Shown: positions 58,069-64,000 of the stretch, in pieces
How the letters are laid out: each line of letters opens with the position of its first letter
How positions within the stretch are numbered: the first letter of the stretch is position 1
Origin: Lysobacter sp.
GTDB lineage: Bacteria; Pseudomonadota; Gammaproteobacteria; Xanthomonadales; Xanthomonadaceae
Assembly: GCA_019634715.1 (NCBI GenBank)
Contig: JAHCAU010000011.1
Location: 95,139-159,138, forward strand
Direction of reading: 5' to 3'
Length of the DNA stretch: 64,000 bases
Translations under genes and position numbers: made by a program
Notes under the pieces: generated by a model
Seen by the model: the letters and a program-made list of their open reading frames with translations, nothing else
Database searches by the model: none
What the model was told of the DNA's origin: nothing

Positions 58069-61000
58069 TTACTCGAAGCGTTGCTCACGCTGATTGTGTT
58101 CCGCCGCCTCGCGTTCCCGCTCCTGTCGCACGACCTGCTCGACACGCTCGAGCTTCCTGGCTGCGAGATCCCTCACTTCGGGCAACGCATGCTCAAGCAA
58201 TTCAGCGAACGCCTTGGCCCGAATCTCCATGATGTCGGCCCGTGAGCCGGACCAACTGGTGGGCGGGATCCCCGACAGCATCGCATCGACAATAGCGTGC
58301 TTATCCAGCGCAGCATCTAGCAAAGCCTTGATGTTTTGGCTGAGCACGACACGTTTTGGATGTTCCATCGAAGAATGATCCGCTTCGGCAGGCGAATATG
58401 CGGAAACTGCAGTGGCTACGCGCACAATTCGATCCTGATCACCTCGGCACCATGCGACAAGACGATTTGCCGGGGCGCTATTGAGAGAAGATGAACTTCG
58501 GCCCAGGCAGTCCTTGAAAAGCTGGTGTATCACTCGGCGCTCTCTGTCACCACCGGTGAACACCTCATCGAGGACGATCTCGGGAAAATTCTTGGTTAGC
58601 GTTCTGGTAATGACATCGAGATCGAAGCTGTAGAAACGGAAAGCCTCCACTCCGTCACAAAGCGACTTCACGATTTCTCTGATTTCCTGCTCCGGGGCGG
58701 ATGCAAGCAGACACTGACGAGCGACGCGCTCCATCATCCCACGTATGCGGCGCAGATCCGGCTGATCACACTCGCTGGACAGCAGGTTGCGAATGGCCTC
58801 GCGACCGACCGCAAGTAGCTCTTCGCTCGGCACATAGTCGCTGTCCTTCCGGACATGAAACCGCTTTTCCAGTATGTCAAGCGTGGTGTAAACACCATAC
58901 ACCTGCCTGTTCAAAGCAGAGCATAGTTCCGCCAAGTCGCTGTCCGGAATCGATTCGTGCATACAGCCATAAGCGAGTTGGCGGAAGCGCCAAGGCTCGA
59001 ACTCACCACCTCGCGCAAGTTCAAGCAGCTTCTTGACGCCCCATGGCGCCACCTTGCTGGCGCCAAGCAGGTAAATAAAGTGCAGCCTCAGCAAGGGATG
59101 GTCCAGGACGCATTCCAGCATCACCCTGGACAAGCCAGGATCCGTAGCGTAAACGGCGTTGATATAACCTCGGAGAACTAATGGGTTGAGAATCGCAGGC
59201 GCGTGTCTTTGCACCAAGTGCAATAGATTCTCGAAAGTGTCCATTTGGTTGACACTCCCCCGCGCGATCCCGCTGCCAAAGGGATAAAGTGCGTCGAACT
59301 CGCCTTCCCATAGCCTCTGGCCCAGTCGTTCCAAATAGCTTGGCACGGACGCGGCCACCTCACCCAACGAGGCGATCTTCGCTTCGATTGCCTCGATCCC
59401 TACGGTGTCGAGCTCGCCTCTGCTCTCAACGTGATCCCATGTACTCGCCAGCACATATGCCTCGATCTCCGAATAAGGGTCAGACGGTGATGAAAAACGC
59501 TCTAGTGCCTCCAGTCGGGCCTGCAGTTCGGGGTGAGCCGGGTCGCTATCGAAGCTGATCGTCTGCTTTATGGCCGTCCACATCTTCGGCCAACCGCCAC
59601 CGGCAGCATGGCTGCGGACGATTTCCTCGAGAGCATCGAAGCATCCCGCGAATGTCCACAGGCCACGAAAATGCCAGGCCATCAAGGAGCGAGCCCATTC
59701 GCGCAAGGTCGGCTCGTCGGACGCGAACATCGGTCGCAGCAGGTCCAAGAACCCGACATACCAATCGAGCTCCTCCTCTCGCGTGCGAGGACGCCAGCCG
59801 GAACTTCGCCGCCGTGCGCCGAAGTCGAATCTTGAGAACGATGTCCAATACCTCGCCTCGAACGCGGCATGGAAGATCTGACCTGCGATTTCACGGTGTC
59901 TCGGGTTGCCGGACTCAAGTAGTTTCCCGACAAAGCCTCGCCTCCTTGCCGGTGGCGCCTGGGTGCCGGACAGGTGTAACGAGAACAGCTGTCGCAGCTG
60001 GCTAACGGTACTGTTGCTGTTCTCATCCGACTTCTCACCCTCGGCAAACTTCAACATGACCGCCACGGCACGATCGAACTTGTCATCGTCGTACGCAAGC
60101 TGGCTCAACAACTTCACGAACAAGCTCAAATTTGGATTCTCACGGGACGCGAATTCACAGGTGATAGCTGCGTCCTCTATCAGTTGCAGCACGGTCTCCG
60201 GGAAGATCGGCGCGATGTACTGCAATACCGATAGGCTTTCTTCTCTGCAGGAACTAATGTCATGCAGTGGCCCACCAGGCGCCACCCAACTGTTCGCCAA
60301 GCGAAACGCGGGTCCGAAGTCGTGCAGGTATCCCAACCGATGAGCGCAAGAGCGGAACAACCGGCCATTTTCCGGTTTCAGGATCTCGGCATTGATCTCG
60401 GCGGGAGAAATATTTTCCAACGCCCGTTTCGCCAGACGATTGGCCAGTGCGTGCGGCAAAACCGCCCGCCACTCGCCGCGTTGCTGCGCCAGTTGGCGAC
60501 GCAGCAACTCGGCCTGCCCCCGATGCAGCATACGACGATCAAGACCCGCGATTACGCTCAGGACGCTCAGCTCATCATTGAACTCGGATATGGATACATT
60601 GAATGAATAGACAAGCGAAAGTGCTTCAGCGCTTGCCAAAAGCTGATCGGAAGCACCCTTCCTCTGGCTGAACAGGCGCTGGAACAACTCTTCGTCCGAA
60701 AAGTTCGTGAGCGTCTCGTCCGCTTCTACTCGACTTGCCAGCGCTATCGCGATGCGCGCATTTCCACCGGAGAACTCTGCGATCTTGTCCGCGTTCAATT
60801 GCCCCAGATCCGGAAGGCGTTTTTGTATCAACGTGGAGACCGTTTTCTCGCTGCATGGCTCGAGGTGGATCACATCGGTCTCTTCAGGGCGATCATCGGA
60901 GATGTCGTACTCGATGGTCAGCAGGCTCAGCCTGGCGCAGCTCTCCGATACCTGCTTTTGCAACTGCCGATGCACGTCAGGCGGGCAGTTGTCGAGCACC

Positions 61001-61896
61001 AAATGGACTGCGTGGTCGTTGGCGATGAGATACGAGACCAGTTCGGAAGCCGTGGGTGCCAAGTCCTCGCCCAGGTCGGCATAGATAGCACTGGCCGGGG
61101 ACAATGCCTCTTCGCCAACGTCTGCCTCGAACAACGCCTGCGCAAATCGCGTTTTGCCGACTCCGGACAGGCCAGTGATACGCATGGCGTTACCGCGGCG
61201 ACGAAGCCGATCACGGGCCAGCTTGATGCCCTCGGACACTGACATCGGATCCTTCGCCCTCGAATTTGCGTCGATCACGCATGGGTGGTCGTCGGCCAGG
61301 AATGCGTCGTCCTGCCCCGGAGGGCTTGCCGCCCACCGGCCAAACGGCTTCCATCCGGACAAGGGCCGGCCCAGCCGTGCGCGAACCCACAGCGCTACGC
61401 TCGGATGCCGCCGAAGCCAGGTTGCCAGTCGATCCCGGCCATAGAAGTCCAGATGCAAATTAGACTTGTTGGGCAACTGTGCAACCGCCTCTGCCATTCC
61501 CCGTAACCGACTCGCCAGCATGCTGTCCGAACAATCGTCCTTGCCGCTGACGATGATGTAAGCGCCGTTCTGATCGGCCAGTTCCATGATGACCGGCCTC
61601 AAGGCTCCGTCCTGCAGCATTTCGTCCCTGCATGCGATTCCGGCCATAGTGTGTTTTTTGACTTGGAAACCGCAGCTCCCACGAGGCACAAAGCCTTTGC
61701 TAGGCGAAAGCCCGCTATCCCCGATACGCACATCCAACCCACCGTCGGGCGCCTCCTGCGCCCCGCCCCATGTAACGCACATCGACCGACGTCCAGACAG
61801 GATCATTTCCGCCTCGCTCAGACGGGCGACCAATTCACGCAGGTCGCCAGCGTCCAACGCAGAAACATCAGCAGGCTTCAGTTCGAAAAATCCCAT
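58069..61896 (-). CDS. Nuclease-STAND NTPase, Avs-like defence protein
   Basis: 1275 residues, ATG at 61896. Residues ~40-85 resemble a restriction-type nuclease (WGGAQEAPDGGLDVRIGDSG, SCGFQVKKH). The P-loop ITGLSGVGKTRFAQALFEAD is at 240-258 and Walker B VHLVLDNCPPD at ~298-306. The remaining ~900 residues are helical repeats, suited to sensing a ligand. Known Avs proteins join such an effector nuclease to STAND and TPR-like repeats and detect phage terminase or portal. No partner gene is required. Specific Avs type not assignable. Confidence 0.7.
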   Translation of the reverse strand: MGFFELKPADVSALDAGDLRELVARLSEAEMILSGRRSMCVTWGGAQEAPDGGLDVRIGDSGLSPSKGFVPRGSCGFQVKKHTMAGIACRDEMLQDGALRPVIMELADQNGAYIIVSGKDDCSDSMLASRLRGMAEAVAQLPNKSNLHLDFYGRDRLATWLRRHPSVALWVRARLGRPLSGWKPFGRWAASPPGQDDAFLADDHPCVIDANSRAKDPMSVSEGIKLARDRLRRRGNAMRITGLSGVGKTRFAQALFEADVGEEALSPASAIYADLGEDLAPTASELVSYLIANDHAVHLVLDNCPPDVHRQLQKQVSESCARLSLLTIEYDISDDRPEETDVIHLEPCSEKTVSTLIQKRLPDLGQLNADKIAEFSGGNARIAIALASRVEADETLTNFSDEELFQRLFSQRKGASDQLLASAEALSLVYSFNVSISEFNDELSVLSVIAGLDRRMLHRGQAELLRRQLAQQRGEWRAVLPHALANRLAKRALENISPAEINAEILKPENGRLFRSCAHRLGYLHDFGPAFRLANSWVAPGGPLHDISSCREESLSVLQYIAPIFPETVLQLIEDAAITCEFASRENPNLSLFVKLLSQLAYDDDKFDRAVAVMLKFAEGEKSDENSNSTVSQLRQLFSLHLSGTQAPPARRRGFVGKLLESGNPRHREIAGQIFHAAFEARYWTSFSRFDFGARRRSSGWRPRTREEELDWYVGFLDLLRPMFASDEPTLREWARSLMAWHFRGLWTFAGCFDALEEIVRSHAAGGGWPKMWTAIKQTISFDSDPAHPELQARLEALERFSSPSDPYSEIEAYVLASTWDHVESRGELDTVGIEAIEAKIASLGEVAASVPSYLERLGQRLWEGEFDALYPFGSGIARGSVNQMDTFENLLHLVQRHAPAILNPLVLRGYINAVYATDPGLSRVMLECVLDHPLLRLHFIYLLGASKVAPWGVKKLLELARGGEFEPWRFRQLAYGCMHESIPDSDLAELCSALNRQVYGVYTTLDILEKRFHVRKDSDYVPSEELLAVGREAIRNLLSSECDQPDLRRIRGMMERVARQCLLASAPEQEIREIVKSLCDGVEAFRFYSFDLDVITRTLTKNFPEIVLDEVFTGGDRERRVIHQLFKDCLGRSSSSLNSAPANRLVAWCRGDQDRIVRVATAVSAYSPAEADHSSMEHPKRVVLSQNIKALLDAALDKHAIVDAMLSGIPPTSWSGSRADIMEIRAKAFAELLEHALPEVRDLAARKLERVEQVVRQEREREAAEHNQREQRFE

Positions 61897-62266
61897 GACA
61901 CGTTGCCAATGACGACCAAATTCAAGACATCAAAGCAGGTCTTGGCGATCGGTGTCCATAGTAAAAGAGCACCATTGGACGTGGCCCTCAAAGGCCGCTG
62001 TTTAACACTCACGTCCGCAATGCATCGAAAGCGGCTCACACGCCAGGCTTCTCCGATCCCGTAGAGAAAGTCCTACCCCAAGCAGCGGTATTCCCCGACA
62101 GTATCGCGATGCCGGCTAAGGCATGATGATTCCACCCCAGCAGCATGGCCTATGCGTCTATCCGGTACGCCGCTCAGCATCACAATCGGCCTCAGCCTTG
62201 AGCAAGCTGAGAAGCTGTGCCAAGGCTCTCATCAATCCTTCAACTTCATTGTTGGCCGGTTGGGGC
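61897..62266. other. Non-coding gap upstream of the STAND gene
   Basis: 370 bases between the STAND start and the end of the gene at 62267. Must hold its promoter; a TACTAT near 61960 on the minus strand is the only -10-like box and has no clear -35. Confidence 0.3.
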
Positions 62267-63568
62267 TCACCCCTGATCCTGGCGACGGTGCCGATCATCG
62301 AGTTCCTGATTGATCGCAATGACCGCAGCGCGGCCCGACTGGATCGTCGTGCGGATCACCTCCACCAGCTTCGCGGACTGCTGGATGTTCGTTCCGACCC
62401 AGCCGCCCGAGGCGATCGTGACGAATTCGGTGTTGTCGAAATATCTCCGAACGTTCCGGTAAGACAGCCGTGTTCCACCGCGCGGCCCTACAAGCGTGGA
62501 GTGCATGGATAGCCGTTTCCAGTAGTCCAGAGGAAGGTACATCCCCATCGAAAGCCCGATGTTGTCTGGATCGAACACGATGCGGGGGCAGATTTTCAGG
62601 AAGAACGGATTGTGACTGAAGCGATATCCGTCGGCTTGGTCGTCGTCCGGGATCTTCGAGATCTCGGAAAGCAGGGTATCCATGCGAGCGATCTCTTCCG
62701 TCAGCTGGTCATTGGGGAAGCGGAACACATGCTCGTCACCTTCCTTCTCCATCATCTTGTACTGCACCAGCAAGAAGCACTGGAACGTCTCGTTGAAATA
62801 GATCAAGTCGGCCCCGGTTTGCTCCTCCAGCGGCAAACGATTCGCAAGGACGACCGTGAGCCGGCTTTGACGATTCTCGAAGACCGTCGAGCCGTGGATC
62901 GCCGACGCGATCTGTTCATGTCCGGGCAGGACAGAAAGATCGTTGACGATCACCTGGTCCTCGCGCATCCGGACATCAGTGAGGCCGGACAGAAAGGACA
63001 CCGGTTCGGTGTCCTTCTGGAAGTCCCATCCTTGAATTTCTGCTCTGTCGATCCCGGCGATCGCCATCGCGGTCAGTAGGGCTTCCTTCTGCTGGGCCAA
63101 TGCGTACCGGACGGGGTCCGGCAGGCTGGCGATTCTTTCCAACCGTTCTTTTCGGTACTTGGTCAGGATGGGAGCCGTATCCGGCGACAGTTGGCTGACG
63201 GCAATCACCAACGCCTCGAACGCCTTGGGCGAAAGCAAACCCCCGGCTCGAAGAGTTTCGGTCACCCGCTTCCTGCTCGCCGATGGAATTTGTCCCGCAA
63301 TGTGGGCAACCGGGATGGCACGGCCAATCTCATGGAAGCCCTTCATATTGAGGCGCCGGAGAGACGTCCCCGCAGTTCGCCCCCTCGAACCTAGGCAGAT
63401 ATGAGTGATTTGGTCGCCTTCCGAGACCACGAAGCAGACCAGCGGAACATTCCGACTATGTTCGAACTCGGGGACGGCCTCGGCAAATTCACCGTGCTCG
63501 GGGAAATTGTCGAAGACCCGCTGCCTGTCGTGAGAAAGACGAACGACATAGCCTGCTGCTCTACTCAT
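62267..63568 (-). CDS. Unknown protein, possible nuclease-like core
   Basis: 433 residues, ATG at 63568, chosen because MSRAAGYVVRLSHDRQRVFD starts the conserved-looking part. Segments: VVSEGDQITHICLGSRGRTA, then a helical region (LSPKAFEALVIAVSQLSPDT), TVVLANRLPLEEQTGADLIY, and FNETFQCFLLVQYKMMEKEG. The ADLIY...LVQYK pattern could be a PD-(D/E)XK variant (Asp, Gln-x-Lys). No family recognised; last gene before the tRNA, next to a probable defence gene. Confidence 0.6.
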   Translation of the reverse strand: MSRAAGYVVRLSHDRQRVFDNFPEHGEFAEAVPEFEHSRNVPLVCFVVSEGDQITHICLGSRGRTAGTSLRRLNMKGFHEIGRAIPVAHIAGQIPSASRKRVTETLRAGGLLSPKAFEALVIAVSQLSPDTAPILTKYRKERLERIASLPDPVRYALAQQKEALLTAMAIAGIDRAEIQGWDFQKDTEPVSFLSGLTDVRMREDQVIVNDLSVLPGHEQIASAIHGSTVFENRQSRLTVVLANRLPLEEQTGADLIYFNETFQCFLLVQYKMMEKEGDEHVFRFPNDQLTEEIARMDTLLSEISKIPDDDQADGYRFSHNPFFLKICPRIVFDPDNIGLSMGMYLPLDYWKRLSMHSTLVGPRGGTRLSYRNVRRYFDNTEFVTIASGGWVGTNIQQSAKLVEVIRTTIQSGRAAVIAINQELDDRHRRQDQG

Positions 63569-63877
63569 GCCCTGACCTTGAGACCGAATGACGTGCGGCA
63601 GCGAGTCGTTGGCATCCTGCCGGATAGGCAATCATCGCAAAAAACCGCTCTCCCGAGTCCAAGCGTAAATCGTTGATCTGCAAGGGAATCGAAAAATGAT
63701 CGCTTGGACTCGACTTTCGGGAAGTCCAAGGCGACAGAGAAGGAGAGAGAGAATTTGGCGAAGAATTCGCCAAAACGCGCGATGTAGCGCCCGTACCAAG
63801 TCCAAGAGAAATTCGCGGAAACCCTGCAAAATAAGGGGGTTTCGCAATGCCGGCGAGAGCCGTTTGATGCGACGAAG
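63569..63877. other. Non-coding gap with an inverted repeat
   Basis: 309 bases between the unknown protein and the tRNA. Holds the 12-bp inverted repeat below. Short plus-strand open frames here lack ribosome-binding sites. Confidence 0.4.
63654..63712. repeat. 12-bp perfect inverted repeat, 35-base spacer
   Basis: CGAGTCCAAGCG at 63654-63665 and CGCTTGGACTCG at 63701-63712, about 90-145 bases upstream of the gene starting at 63568. Possible operator or looped regulatory site. Confidence 0.5.
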
Positions 63878-63953
<76 letters not shown>

Positions 63954-64000
63954 GTCGTGAAGCGATCATTCTAGCCCAATGAAAAAGCCCGCGAGACGCG

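Overview
The window is high-GC DNA from a gammaproteobacterium, most likely of the Xanthomonadales (Xanthomonas/Stenotrophomonas/Lysobacter group). The main pointer is an antibacterial lipase whose C-terminal domain looks like the XVIPCD secretion signal of the Xanthomonadales type IV killing system. This host assignment is an inference.

About 0.6-41.4 kb is a lambda-like siphoprophage, almost all on the minus strand, so the phage order runs from right to left. From 41.4 to 30.4 kb lie the early genes: HTH protein, a RecA-like recombinase with a DUF669-type ssDNA-binding protein and a PD-(D/E)XK exonuclease, a P4-type primase/helicase, a RuvC-like resolvase, a DUF6362-like HTH protein and three tandem DNA methyltransferases. 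From 28.5 to 16 kb lie terminase, gpW, portal, S49 protease with nested scaffold, decoration protein, capsid E, a GH108 muramidase, neck/tail genes, tail tube and a G/GT frameshift pair. From 16 to 3.8 kb come the tape measure and tail-tip genes. Most neighbours overlap by 1-20 bases, a long translationally coupled operon.

The operon is broken by cargo genes on the opposite strand: three membrane-protein morons (12.1-13.0, 17.9-18.6 and 19.2-19.9 kb), a small gene between the two terminase genes, and four more at 28.7-30.4 kb. Another set of small genes follows the tail module at 0.7-3.7 kb. Ten of these small transcription units, on both strands, are preceded by the same 32-bp bipartite element (10 conserved, 6 variable, 16 conserved bases) ending 26-55 bases before the start codon. 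I see it nowhere else in the window. It is the strongest candidate here for an undescribed regulatory system.

From 41.4 to 46.9 kb is an accessory block bracketed by two copies of the early HTH gene 5' end and its 12-bp operator-like repeats. It holds an immunity lipoprotein and XVIPCD-type lipase effector, a membrane protein and a VRR-NUC nuclease. Further right are a DUF5623-like gene, a secreted PHP/PKD/P-domain protein, an uncharacterised two-gene operon divergent from an XRE regulator, an IS5-family element and a probable defence block. That block contains a nuclease-STAND NTPase of Avs type and two large unknown proteins, and it ends near a tRNA-Ile(CAU). No phage integrase is visible.
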